DNA of 64,000 nt, taken from assembly GCA_020632875.1 (NCBI GenBank), contig JACKET010000001.1, positions 186,001 to 250,000 on the forward strand. The letters run 5' to 3'. This stretch comes from Alphaproteobacteria bacterium. GTDB lineage: Bacteria > Myxococcota_A > UBA796 > GCA-2862545. Positions 8,201 to 16,523 of this stretch are shown here, piece after piece. Both the position numbers and the translations under genes were made by a program. The notes under the pieces were generated by a model. That model was not told where the DNA came from, did not search any database, and saw only the letters and a list, made by a program, of their open reading frames with translations. The first letter of the stretch is position 1; every line of letters starts with the position of its first letter.

Positions 8201-9865
8201 TCACCGCCCGTCGCCGGGCGTCGTGGCTCTTCGCGCGAGGCGCAGGCCGCGGAACCGGTTCAGCGCCGCGGCGATCTCGTGCCGCCGCGGTCGGACGAGG
8301 GTTCCGGGCGGCTCGCGGAACGGCGACAGCGCCTCGATGCCCTCGTCGTCGAGGATCGCGTCGAGCGCGTCGAGCAGCTGCGGGACGCTGCGCCGGCCGT
8401 CTGCCAGCCCGCCCAGGAACCGCAGCGCGTGGCCGAGCGTCGCGGAATGGGCGGCGTCGAGGACCTGCTCGACGGCGGTGAGGTCGATCTCCTCGCGGTC
8501 GAGGGACACGGCGCGGGTGTCGCGGGCACGCACACGGCCTTCGAGCCCGTCGGCGCGGGGGCATCGCGGGGCGGGGGAGGGCAGGGGGCCGGGCGGCACG
8601 GGGCGCTCGGGCGCGAGCTCGCGCGCGCGGGCCGTGACGTCGGACGGGCGCCACTCCGTCATCGCGATCACCACGTCGGCCGCGGCGAGGTAGTCGCCGA
8701 CGCCGCCGATGACGAACACGGTCGAGACGCCGCGCTCGGCGTGGAGCTGGCGCACGCGGCGCACGAACGGCGTGATCGGCTCGCGGTCGTCGGGGATCAG
8801 GGCGGCCATGCGCGCATCGCGCACGAGGAGGTTCGTGGCGCTCGTGTCCTCGTCGAGCAGGAGGACCTTCGCGCCGGTCTCGATCGCCTCGACCATCGCG
8901 GCGGCCTGGGAGGTCGACCCGCTCGCGTCGTCGGTGTCGAACCACGTCGTCGAGCGGCCTCCGGGTAGATCGCCGAGGAACGCCGAGATGTCGACACCCC
9001 GCACGGCGCGTCCGTCCTCCGCCCGGACCTTCACGGTGTCGGGCAGCGCGACGACCCCTTCGCGCCCGTCGCCGGGAACGTGGTCGAGGTGCCCCTCCTG
9101 CAGCGCCGCCAACACGGTCGACTTGCCGTGGAATCCGCCGCCGGTCACCACGGTGACGCCTGCCGGGATGCCCATGCCCACGGCGCTCCCGAAGGGGGTG
9201 TGCAGGGTGACCCGCAGGCTGGCGGGGCTCTCGAAGGGCACGGCGCCGACGAGGGGCCCGCGGTCCACGCCCGAGGCGCGCGGCAGGACGCTCCCGTCTT
9301 CGACGAACGCGATCAGGCCCGCCGGCACGAGCGCGTCGCGCAGGGCGCGCTGCCTGCGCACGCTCGTGATGTGCGCCTCGAGGGTCGGGTCCGCGCCGAC
9401 CACGAGCCTGCGGGCCGCGTCGGGCACGTCGTCGCACAGCATCGCTTCGGCCTGGCGCCCGAGGATGCGGCGCCCGCGGGCGGGCAGCCCCGCGGTGAAG
9501 CGCACGGTCACGCGACCGGAGGGGTCGAGGCGCACGACGCTGCGCTCGCAGACCTCGGGCCCCGGCCGGTACACACCGAGCGCCCCGGACCTCCCCGAGC
9601 CCCGGCTCGCGCCCTCGAGCCCGTCCCCGAACCGGCGCAGCAGCCAGTCCTCCGCCGCGCACCGCGCCACCGGATCGTCCAGCCAGGCCGACGGGATGCC
9701 GGTCTCGCGCACGACCCGCACCCGCGACGGCGCGGCGAACGGGTCGCCCTGCACGTGGTCGACGTGCAGCACGGTCTCGCCGAGGCTCCACTCCCCCTCG
9801 AGGTCGCGGTAGGCCGGGTAGGGGCGGCCATCGAGCCGCGCCAGGATGCTCGCGAGGGAGGTCAG
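8201..9865 (-). CDS. Predicted ATPase of the ABC class (COG3044/PF09818), probable CTG start
   Basis: A 554-residue cytosolic P-loop protein. Landmarks are the N-terminal LDGRPYPAYRDLEGEW and HVDHVQGDPFAAPSRVRV, a Walker A GGGFHGKST (near residue 245), DASGSTSQAA acting as an ABC-like signature, and a Walker B VLLLDEDTSATN. This order is that of the COG3044 'predicted ATPase of the ABC class', a soluble family of unknown biochemical role. Homology begins just after the TGA of the upstream gene, yet no ATG, GTG or TTG occurs there in frame. The first plausible initiator is CTG at 9865-9863, overlapping that TGA as CTGA. The next in-frame GTG would remove the conserved N-terminus. The product call is firm; the start is not. 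Confidence 0.85.
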   Translation of the reverse strand: MTSLASILARLDGRPYPAYRDLEGEWSLGETVLHVDHVQGDPFAAPSRVRVVRETGIPSAWLDDPVARCAAEDWLLRRFGDGLEGASRGSGRSGALGVYRPGPEVCERSVVRLDPSGRVTVRFTAGLPARGRRILGRQAEAMLCDDVPDAARRLVVGADPTLEAHITSVRRQRALRDALVPAGLIAFVEDGSVLPRASGVDRGPLVGAVPFESPASLRVTLHTPFGSAVGMGIPAGVTVVTGGGFHGKSTVLAALQEGHLDHVPGDGREGVVALPDTVKVRAEDGRAVRGVDISAFLGDLPGGRSTTWFDTDDASGSTSQAAAMVEAIETGAKVLLLDEDTSATNLLVRDARMAALIPDDREPITPFVRRVRQLHAERGVSTVFVIGGVGDYLAAADVVIAMTEWRPSDVTARARELAPERPVPPGPLPSPAPRCPRADGLEGRVRARDTRAVSLDREEIDLTAVEQVLDAAHSATLGHALRFLGGLADGRRSVPQLLDALDAILDDEGIEALSPFREPPGTLVRPRRHEIAAALNRFRGLRLARRATTPGDGR

Positions 9866-11145
9866 CCCGGCTCGCCCGGCGGGGGCTCGGAGCCGTCGGC
9901 CGGCACGACGATATCGCCGTAGTCGGCTTCTTCGTCGGCGAGGTAGATCTGGACCCGGCGGTTGCGGAGCCGCCCGTAGGTCGTGCTGTTCGGGGCGAGC
10001 GGGCGGATGGAGCCGCGCGGGATGATCTCGAAGAACATGCCTTCGAGCTGCTGATCGAGCAGGTCGCGCACGGTCTCGGCGCGCTGGCGGGACAGGTCGG
10101 CGGGGTTCGCCTCTTCGCTGTCGGTGAAGCCCTCGAGCACGATGTGCTGGCCCTTGCTGCCCTTCTGCTGGAGCTCTTGCACGAGCAGCTGGATCCGGGC
10201 CATCGAGCGCTGGTTCGGCATCGCCTCGCCCGACTCGAAGTGGATGGTCTCGCGGAGCGGGCGCGGGCCGTCGAAGTCCTTGGTGCGGTGGTAGATCGGG
10301 ACGAAGCGCTGCTCGTCCATGATGTCCTGACCCGCGGGCGAGAGCACCCAGTCGATGAACTGCTTCGCGTTCCCGGACGCCGGGCCGGCCGTGTAGAGGT
10401 AGAGGTCGCGGTACAGCGGGTAGCTGCCGTTCGCGATGTTCTTCACGCTCGGCTCGATGGGCGGCGACTCGGTGACGGGGCGGAGCGGCACCGTGCGCCC
10501 GAGGCCCTCGGCCATCGACGCGAACGAGATCACCGAGGGGTCGGACCCGACCGCCGACGCGAACTCTTCGCTCGACATCATCTCGATGCGCGCGTGGATG
10601 CCCTTCGAGCAGAAGAAGTCTTCGAAGAGGGAGCGGGTGCCCGACTTGAGGTCGCGCGTGACCGGCCGGATGGGACCGTTGCCGAGGCCGAGGAAGCTCA
10701 GGTCGTCGATGGTCTTGTCGCAGAAGATGCCGATGACCTGGTCGTAGGTGAGCGACCGGATCGGGGACGACGGGTGCACCACGACCGCCACGACGTCGAC
10801 GCCGATGACGGTGCGCGCCCCGCGCGACGACAGCGAGAACCCGAGCTGCTTCGCCTGGTCGTTCTCGGCGTCGTGGTGCGGACGCGTGGACGCGGCGACA
10901 TCGAGCGTGCCGTCGAGCAGCTGGCGGAAACCGGCGCCCGAGCCGCCGCCCGTGACCTCGAAATCCAGGGTGTGCTTGCTCGTGCGGTGCGCGTCGACGA
11001 GCGCGGGCACCAGCGCGTGCGTCATGGTGTCCGAGCCGCCGATGCGCAGCAGGGGCTTCGCAGCCTCGGGCTTCGGCGGTGGCGGCGGGGCCGTGCACGA
11101 CATCAGCACGAAGCCGGTCAGCAGGGCCAGCACTCCAGGACGCAT
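9862..11145 (-). CDS. PstS-like phosphate-binding lipoprotein fused to an OmpA domain
   Basis: A 427-residue product with ATG at 11145, GAGGAG upstream, and a TAAGCT -10-like element 18 bases before the start. The signal peptide ends VLMSC (lipoprotein). Residues about 30-280 form a PstS-type periplasmic binding domain: IGGSDTM at the start, GGGSGAGFRQLLDG, DVAASTRP and GNGPIRPVTRDLKSGTRSLFEDF. Residues about 300-410 are an OmpA C-terminal domain with VLEGFTDSEEANPADLSRQRAETVRDLL and GRLRNRRVQIYL, which bind peptidoglycan. It may capture phosphate or another oxyanion while anchored between membrane and wall. No pst permease is adjacent. Its stop codon overlaps the start of the ATPase gene. 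Confidence 0.88.
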   Translation of the reverse strand: MRPGVLALLTGFVLMSCTAPPPPPKPEAAKPLLRIGGSDTMTHALVPALVDAHRTSKHTLDFEVTGGGSGAGFRQLLDGTLDVAASTRPHHDAENDQAKQLGFSLSSRGARTVIGVDVVAVVVHPSSPIRSLTYDQVIGIFCDKTIDDLSFLGLGNGPIRPVTRDLKSGTRSLFEDFFCSKGIHARIEMMSSEEFASAVGSDPSVISFASMAEGLGRTVPLRPVTESPPIEPSVKNIANGSYPLYRDLYLYTAGPASGNAKQFIDWVLSPAGQDIMDEQRFVPIYHRTKDFDGPRPLRETIHFESGEAMPNQRSMARIQLLVQELQQKGSKGQHIVLEGFTDSEEANPADLSRQRAETVRDLLDQQLEGMFFEIIPRGSIRPLAPNSTTYGRLRNRRVQIYLADEEADYGDIVVPADGSEPPPGEPG

Positions 11146-11180
11146 CGATTCTCCTCGGCGCCGAGCTTACGACAACCGGG

Positions 11181-12242
11181 TCAGAAGACGACAGTCCTGA
11201 CGATCTCCCGACCGATCCAGACCTCGACCGAGGCCGCGTCGGCGGGCGGCTCGTACTTCTCGCCGACGAACGAGTCGATGGCGTAGCCGTCGGCGTCGTA
11301 GGCGGTCCACTCCCTGAGCGGCTCGCCCTCGTCCCAGCCCTCGGCGGGCGCTTCGAGCTCGACGCCGAAGGAGTCGAACCGGACCACCGCGTCGAAGGGC
11401 GGGGGCTGGAAGGTGAAGGTGCCGTTCGGCGTGCCGAAGAACTCGATGGAGACGGTGTCGTCGCGCCAGTCGCAGTGCATGTGCGTCGTGTACACGCCGA
11501 CGTAGCCGGCGCCGTGGCTGTAGCAGGCGCTCTGCAGCGTGGTGAGGCTCACGTTGACGGGGTCGATGTCGAACGCGTCGCCGTACATGTGGCGGCTGTA
11601 CGTCGCGCCGCCGATCGACGCGTTGTACCCGGGCGGACGGTAGCCGCTGTTCACCACGAGCGGGCCGAGCTCGTCGCGCAGATCCTGCAGCCGGTCGACC
11701 GCGTGGGGCTGGACCACCGCGTAGCGGCCCTTGTACTCCTGCGCGATCTCGTCGAGGCGGAAGTTCGGGGCGAGCATCGTGCTGCCCGAGACGGCCTGCA
11801 GATCGAGGTACCGCGTGGGCTCGGCGTACTGCGCGCTACCATTCAGGGGCGCGGGGTAGGCGTAGGTGCTGCCGAGGCCCGTGGCGGTGACCGTCGGGAG
11901 GCACGTCGTCCACGTCATCGACGAACCCGGGTAGCAGGCGTCGGTGCTCGCGGGGGGCGGGGGAGGCGGGGGCGGGGGCGGCGGAGGCGGCGGGGGAGCG
12001 GGCGGGTCCACGGCCTCCTCCTCGACCGGATCCTGGGGGGGATCGGCCGGAGGGTCTTCGGTCTCGGGCGGATCCGGGATCGGATCGTCTGGTGTCTGCT
12101 CGACCTCGGGTTGCGTCTCGGCAGGCACGTAGGGCGTGGGCGGGTCGGCGACCTGGACGGTCGGACGGCGGGAGTCGAGCCCGGAGCTCGTGCACGCGGT
12201 CGCAAAGAGCGCGACGACCAGCGTGGTCGACAGACGAGGCAT
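11181..12242 (-). CDS. Lipoprotein with M15-type D-Ala-D-Ala carboxypeptidase domain
   Basis: A 353-residue protein starting at the ATG at 12242 (a TTG at 12254 is open but less likely). The signal peptide ends LFATAC. A spacer very rich in Pro, Glu and Asp, including an uninterrupted run of Pro (about residues 85-100), leads to a Peptidase_M15_3-like zinc domain. Motifs are SGYRPPGYN, SRHMYGDAFDID (HxxGxAxD) and HMHCDWR (the distal HxH). The family hydrolyses peptidoglycan stem peptides. About 95 extra residues follow the catalytic motif and end in a beta-rich region. Like the transpeptidase at 1989, this is a wall-acting lipoprotein with a Pro-rich tether. Confidence 0.86.
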   Translation of the reverse strand: MPRLSTTLVVALFATACTSSGLDSRRPTVQVADPPTPYVPAETQPEVEQTPDDPIPDPPETEDPPADPPQDPVEEEAVDPPAPPPPPPPPPPPPPPPASTDACYPGSSMTWTTCLPTVTATGLGSTYAYPAPLNGSAQYAEPTRYLDLQAVSGSTMLAPNFRLDEIAQEYKGRYAVVQPHAVDRLQDLRDELGPLVVNSGYRPPGYNASIGGATYSRHMYGDAFDIDPVNVSLTTLQSACYSHGAGYVGVYTTHMHCDWRDDTVSIEFFGTPNGTFTFQPPPFDAVVRFDSFGVELEAPAEGWDEGEPLREWTAYDADGYAIDSFVGEKYEPPADAASVEVWIGREIVRTVVF

Positions 12243-12327
12243 AGAACAATCCAAGAAAAGAGAAAAACAGCGCCAGAGAACCAGCGGTGGAGAGGTAACC
12301 CGCCGCGGCGCCGATCGGCGAGAAATC

Positions 12328-12741
12328 TCACGCCAGGAAGCGCGCCATCTCGTCGGGCTTCGGGATGCGGCACTCTTCGACCCGGCCGAAGACGCGGTAC
12401 CGGATGGCCGCGAACGCGCGGTATCCCGCGTCGGTCAGGGGGCGCGGGACCCACTTCAGGGCGCGTAGGGTCGACCATGCGCCCGGCAGCTCGCCCATGA
12501 TCCCGAACACGGCGTGGCTGTGGACGGACACCCGCTCGCCGTCGGGGGTCTGCTCGACGAACACGAGCGTGTCGAGGTCGCGGAGCCACGGGTGGCGCTC
12601 GAGGATGCCGCTCGCGGCGTCGCCCTGGAGCGGCGCGTAGGCCAGGCGGCCCTCGGGATCGCGGTCGAGCAGGAACTGCACGGTGCGGTCGCACACCGCG
12701 CAGTCGCCATCGAACAACACCAGTCGGTCGGGGAGCGCCAT
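12328..12741 (-). CDS. DUF393 (DCC1-like) thiol-disulfide oxidoreductase family protein
   Basis: A 137-residue protein with ATG at 12741 and AGAGG five bases upstream. The N-terminus LVLFDGDCAVCDRTVQFLLDRD carries the DxxCxxC signature of the DUF393/DCC1 family, which has a thioredoxin-like fold. The C-terminal half contains LRALKWVPRPLTDAGYRAFA and RYRVFGRVEECRIP, also typical. Length matches family norms (about 120-150). The biochemical role of the family is not settled. It is divergent from the mechanosensitive channel gene, 59 bp apart. Confidence 0.88.
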   Translation of the reverse strand: MALPDRLVLFDGDCAVCDRTVQFLLDRDPEGRLAYAPLQGDAASGILERHPWLRDLDTLVFVEQTPDGERVSVHSHAVFGIMGELPGAWSTLRALKWVPRPLTDAGYRAFAAIRYRVFGRVEECRIPKPDEMARFLA

Positions 12742-12800
12742 GCTGCCTCTCTAATCCCTTCGTCCCTCGCTTGCGCGGTGGGCCTGGTTAGGGGGGCGCG

Positions 12801-13898
12801 GTGATCGACCTCTCGCCGTACCTCGCCGCGCAAGACCAGGTCCTGCTGCTCACGGTCGTGCTCTGTACCGCGATGGCCGCGCTCGTGTGGCTCGTCAGCC
12901 GCCGGGCCCTGGGCACCGAGTCGCTCGCGGGCGTGGTCACGTGGCGGCTCGCCCTGTTCGGGGCCGTGTGCGGCTCGGGCGCCGCGCTGCTCTACCGGTT
13001 CGGGGTCGACGTGCTGGGCCTCGCCGAGCGCGCGGGCAACGCACCGCTCATCACCATCTCGGGCATCGAGGTCACGGCCGTCACGGTCGTCGTGTTCGTC
13101 GTGCTGCTCGGGCTCGCGTGGTACTCGAGCATCCTCGCGCGCGAGGGCATGGGTCGGGCGCTGAATGCCCGCAAGCTCGGCGACCCCGGCACCGTCGCGG
13201 CGTTCTCGCGCCTCGTGCAGTACGCCGTCGGCGGGCTGGGCGTCGCGGTGGCCCTGCAGTCCGTCGGCATCGACCTCGGCGCCCTGGTCACCGCGGGTGC
13301 CGTGTTCGCGGTCGGCATCGGTTTCGCGATGCAGAACATCGCGCAGAACTTCGTGTCCGGCGTCATCCTGCTCGCCGAACGCTCGATCTCGCCCGGCGAC
13401 ATCGTCGAGGTCGACGGGCGCATGGTGCGCATCCGGGTGCTGGGCATCCGGTCGACCATCGCCACCACCCGGGATGACGAAGAGCTCATCATCCCGAACT
13501 CGTTCCTCGTGCAGAGCAACGTGAAGAACTTCACGCTCAACGACGACTCGCTGCGCGTGCGGCTGCCCGTGGGCGTGGCCTACGAGTCCGATCTCGACCT
13601 CGTCCTCCGCACCCTCGTCGCGGCGGCGAAGACGATGCCGTCGCGCATCGAGGCCCGCGACCCCGTCGTGGTCCTCACCGCGTTCGGGTCGAGCTCGGTC
13701 GACTTCGAGGTCAGCGTGTGGATCAAAGACCCGTGGCGGTCGCAGCAGGCCCGGTCCGAGCTGGCGTTCGTCGTGTGGAACGCCCTGAAGGCCGCCGAGA
13801 TCACCATCGCGTTCCCGCAGGTCGACGTGCACTTCGACCCGGGTGTGCTCGTCCCGAAGCCCGCGGCGCCGAAGAAAGAGCCGGCCGCGCAGGCCTGA
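12801..13898 (+). CDS. MscS-family mechanosensitive ion channel
   Basis: A 365-residue membrane protein starting with GTG at 12801, with GGGGG five bases before. Four hydrophobic segments occur in the first 175 residues. The pore helix and beta domain are recognisable: GIGFAMQNIAQNFVSGVILL, then ISPGDIVEVDGRMVRIRVLGIRST and DDEELIIPNSFLVQSNVKN. The C-terminal alpha/beta domain ends with a short Pro/Ala/Lys tail. MscS channels open on membrane tension and release solutes during hypo-osmotic shock. The extra helices before TM3 put it in the larger-than-MscS subgroup. It ends one base before the stop codon of the convergent beta-propeller gene. Confidence 0.92.
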   Translation: MIDLSPYLAAQDQVLLLTVVLCTAMAALVWLVSRRALGTESLAGVVTWRLALFGAVCGSGAALLYRFGVDVLGLAERAGNAPLITISGIEVTAVTVVVFVVLLGLAWYSSILAREGMGRALNARKLGDPGTVAAFSRLVQYAVGGLGVAVALQSVGIDLGALVTAGAVFAVGIGFAMQNIAQNFVSGVILLAERSISPGDIVEVDGRMVRIRVLGIRSTIATTRDDEELIIPNSFLVQSNVKNFTLNDDSLRVRLPVGVAYESDLDLVLRTLVAAAKTMPSRIEARDPVVVLTAFGSSSVDFEVSVWIKDPWRSQQARSELAFVVWNALKAAEITIAFPQVDVHFDPGVLVPKPAAPKKEPAAQA

Positions 13899-13899
13899 A

Positions 13900-14916
13900 T
13901 CACCGATCGAGGCCGATCTCCACGACGTGCAGGGTGCGCCAGGTCGTTCCCGCGGCGGTGAACGCGAGCAGCACGCGCTGCGCGGGCTGTCCGAGCGTGG
14001 GAGGGCTGTCGGGCGGCAGGCGGACGATCGTGGGCTCGGCGCAGCCGTCGAGGCCGGTCTCGATCTCCGCTGTCTCGCCGGAGGCCAGGTCGTGCACGAA
14101 GACCGACCCGCGCCGGTCGGCGCGCACCCATGCGACGAGGGTGCCGTCCGGGGAGACGCCCGGCCCCACGGACTGCGGGAGCATCACGCCCTCCGCGAGC
14201 ACGGCGTGGCCCTTGCCGTCGAGACCGACCTTCGCGAGGCTCCACGTGTCGCCCTGCCCCTCGAAGTACAGGATCGCGTCGCCGGCGAATGCTGGACGGA
14301 CCTGGGCTTCCGGCCCGAACGCGACGGCCTGCTCCTCGCGGGTCTCGAGGTCGCGCACCAGGAGGTCGGACTGGCCCTCGCGGATGCGGGCGAACGCCAC
14401 GTGCGTCTCGTCGGCGTGCACGGCGGGGGAGGCCTCGGCGAGGTCGGTCCGAAAGCGCTCGACGCGGCCGCTCTTCGTGTCGCGGACGGCCAGGTCCTCC
14501 CGTCCCGGCGGCCCTTGCAGGAACACGAGGCGGGCCGGGCCCGAGGCCGCGGCCCACGTGCCGGTCTGGCCTGCGTCGAGCAGCGCGACGGGCGCGGCCC
14601 CGCCGGGCTTCGCGAAGTACAGCGTCGGCTCGGTGCCGCCGGTGAACGCGTGGAACAGAACGAAGCCCGACGGATGCCACGCGGGCCCGCGCGCGTCGTA
14701 GGCGAACGCGGCGGTCTCGCCCGGGAGGCGCATGTGGACGGGCTCCTCCGGCTCCCCGCGCCCGATCCGCACGGTGTACACCTGCCGCGGCGCGCCGGCG
14801 GGCTGGAGCTCGAAGGCGAGGTGGGTGCCGTCGGGCGCGAGACGCGGCGCGGACGCGTGTCCCGCACCGGTGTGGACGGGGGTCGCGAGGGCGAGCGGGA
14901 GCAGCAGGGCGATCAT
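13900..14916 (-). CDS. Secreted TolB-like WD40/PD40 beta-propeller protein
   Basis: A 338-residue product with ATG at 14916 and GGAGG six bases upstream. The N-terminus MIALLLPLALATPV is a signal peptide. The rest shows repeated blade motifs of the PD40/TolB type, such as HASAPRLAPDGTHLAFEL, RGPAWHPSGFVLFHAF, EASPAVHADETHVAFARI and GPGVSPDGTLVAWVRAD, spaced about 45 residues apart. Such propellers are periplasmic or secreted binding modules. TolB itself belongs to the Tol-Pal system, but no tol gene is present, so the partner is unknown. It is the last gene of a leftward run with the desaturase and lipoprotein genes (27-bp gap). Confidence 0.8.
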   Translation of the reverse strand: MIALLLPLALATPVHTGAGHASAPRLAPDGTHLAFELQPAGAPRQVYTVRIGRGEPEEPVHMRLPGETAAFAYDARGPAWHPSGFVLFHAFTGGTEPTLYFAKPGGAAPVALLDAGQTGTWAAASGPARLVFLQGPPGREDLAVRDTKSGRVERFRTDLAEASPAVHADETHVAFARIREGQSDLLVRDLETREEQAVAFGPEAQVRPAFAGDAILYFEGQGDTWSLAKVGLDGKGHAVLAEGVMLPQSVGPGVSPDGTLVAWVRADRRGSVFVHDLASGETAEIETGLDGCAEPTIVRLPPDSPPTLGQPAQRVLLAFTAAGTTWRTLHVVEIGLDR

Positions 14917-14943
14917 CGGGCCTCCGCCTCGACAACCCACATC

Positions 14944-15801
14944 CTACAGGGTGCCGTCCCAGAGCAGTGCGGGGAGCGTGCGGCCGGGACGGGCCTCGCG
15001 CTCGGGGAACGCCTCGGGCAGGCGGTACCACGGGACGGAGGGCCGCTCGTGGTGCTCGCGGTGGTACTGGATGTTGTAGGGCCACAGCACGAGGCGGCCG
15101 AGCAGCCCGGGCTGCCACGAGTACGACAGCTCGTGGGCGTCGAGCGCGGCATGCTCGGCGAACGACCGGACCTTCTGGATGCCCTGGGTCAGGGTGACGA
15201 GCGGCACGAGCCACACGACCGCCGCGCGCAGGGCCAGCGTGGGCTCGACCCAGGCGAAGGCGAGCGCACCACCCCAGAACACGGCGTTCAGGCCCACGAG
15301 CTCGGGCCACCAGCGACTCCGCGGCAGGTCGAGCACGGGATTCGGCCCGTACAGCTCCCGCGCGTAGGCCACGACGGTCTTGAGCTGGTTCACGAGCAGC
15401 GTGTCGAACACGAGCTGCCGGAGCAGCCGACGCGCGGGGAGGGGGCGGTAGTCCCAGTCCTGGCCGACGTAGAGGAGCACGCGCTCGGGGTCGCGGCGGG
15501 TGCCGAGCGTGCGGTGGTGGACCATGTGCAGGCTGCGGTACACGTGCACCGGGAGCAGCATGGGCACCCCGGCGAAGGCGTTGATCACGAGGTCGTTCAG
15601 GCGGAGCGGCTTCGCGATCAGCCCGTGCACGGCGTCGTGGTACAGGATGAAGAGCGCGTGCTGGCGGGTGGCGACGACGACCATCGCGAGCGCCGTCACC
15701 ACGGGGTTCCACAGCCACACGGCCACGGCGACGGTCGCGACGCAGACGAGGGCCTCCAGCACGAGCGCGCGGAGGGTCGGCCACGCGATGCTCAACGGCA
15801 C
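14944..15801 (-). CDS. Membrane fatty acid desaturase family protein
   Basis: A 285-residue protein read from GTG at 15801; a TTG at 15795 overlapping the upstream TGA as TTGA is an alternative. Several hydrophobic segments flank three histidine boxes: HDAVH (near residue 53), HMVHH (near 88) and HREHH (near 250). These bind the di-iron centre of integral-membrane desaturases and hydroxylases, which introduce double bonds or hydroxyls into acyl chains or carotenoids using oxygen and a reductant. It overlaps the upstream lipoprotein gene by 10 bp. A second, different desaturase lies at 26168-27133. The substrate cannot be told from the sequence. Confidence 0.85.
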   Translation of the reverse strand: MPLSIAWPTLRALVLEALVCVATVAVAVWLWNPVVTALAMVVVATRQHALFILYHDAVHGLIAKPLRLNDLVINAFAGVPMLLPVHVYRSLHMVHHRTLGTRRDPERVLLYVGQDWDYRPLPARRLLRQLVFDTLLVNQLKTVVAYARELYGPNPVLDLPRSRWWPELVGLNAVFWGGALAFAWVEPTLALRAAVVWLVPLVTLTQGIQKVRSFAEHAALDAHELSYSWQPGLLGRLVLWPYNIQYHREHHERPSVPWYRLPEAFPEREARPGRTLPALLWDGTL

Positions 15802-16484
15802 ACCAGGTCCACGTACGACGCCATGTCGGGGAGGACCGTGATCGGCACGGGGTCGCCCGGCGCGAAGTCCCAGGAGAACCAGGGCTCGCAGGCGACGCCG
15901 CCCCCCGAGAGCCGCAGCGCGTAGTCGCCCGGCGCGAGGTTGAACACGCCGCCCGATCCGCTCGTGCTGGTCGCGGTGAGCGCGGGATCGGGCAGCCCGC
16001 CGTCGGCCTGGTAGAACCGCTCGCCCGCGTCGGTTCCGACGAGGTCGAACGAGACGCCCTCCACCCGGTCGTACGCGTCGTAGTCGGGCCCCGCCCACAG
16101 GATGAACATCGCGTGGCCCATGCCGGGCACCTGCTCGGTGTCGACGCGGCCCGTCATCAGGTCGACGATGGCGTCGGACATCAGGGTCTTCCGCCACTCC
16201 ACGTCGAGCGCGGTGTGGTGGTGGTAGGCGGTCGGGAGGTGGCCGTCGCGCACCATCGTGACCACCACGTCGGCGTCTTCGGGCAGGGGCTCGAGCAGGA
16301 AGTCGCCGTCGCCCTCGCTCGTGGCGCAGGGCACGTCGAGGCCGTGCCCGCAGACCTCGACGTCGCCGAGGCCGCCGCCGAGCAGACCCACCACCCGGCC
16401 GTACACCACGGCCGCGTCGCCCACCGGTGGCGGTCCGTCGTACGTCTGCCTGCAGCCGAGCAGGGCCAGGGCGAGCCATGCCAT
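15792..16484 (-). CDS. Small lipoprotein with carboxypeptidase-regulatory-like fold
   Basis: A 230-residue product starting at the ATG at 16484. The signal MAWLALALLGC has a clear lipobox. The following 100 residues begin AVVYGRVVGLLGGGLGDVEVCG, a CarboxypepD_reg-like beta-sandwich start, and contain the His-rich stretch TAYHHHTALDVEW. A second beta-rich half includes the segment GSGGVFNLAPGDYALRLSG, again typical of these Ig-like folds. The enzymatic role, if any, is unknown. It is the first gene of a run with the desaturase and the propeller, and is divergent from the sulfatase gene with 39 bp between the two ATG codons. Confidence 0.7.
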   Translation of the reverse strand: MAWLALALLGCRQTYDGPPPVGDAAVVYGRVVGLLGGGLGDVEVCGHGLDVPCATSEGDGDFLLEPLPEDADVVVTMVRDGHLPTAYHHHTALDVEWRKTLMSDAIVDLMTGRVDTEQVPGMGHAMFILWAGPDYDAYDRVEGVSFDLVGTDAGERFYQADGGLPDPALTATSTSGSGGVFNLAPGDYALRLSGGGVACEPWFSWDFAPGDPVPITVLPDMASYVDLVCR

Positions 16485-16523
16485 GCGGGAGCCTATCCGG
16501 CGAGGGAGCGATAGACCCGCGGT

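Noticed and set aside
16485..16523. Second divergent leaderless promoter pair (lipoprotein/sulfatase)
   Set aside because: GATAGG and GATAGA lie 7-8 bases before the two ATGs, but neither ends in T as a -10 box should, and 39 bp leave other options. Kept only as a weak parallel.
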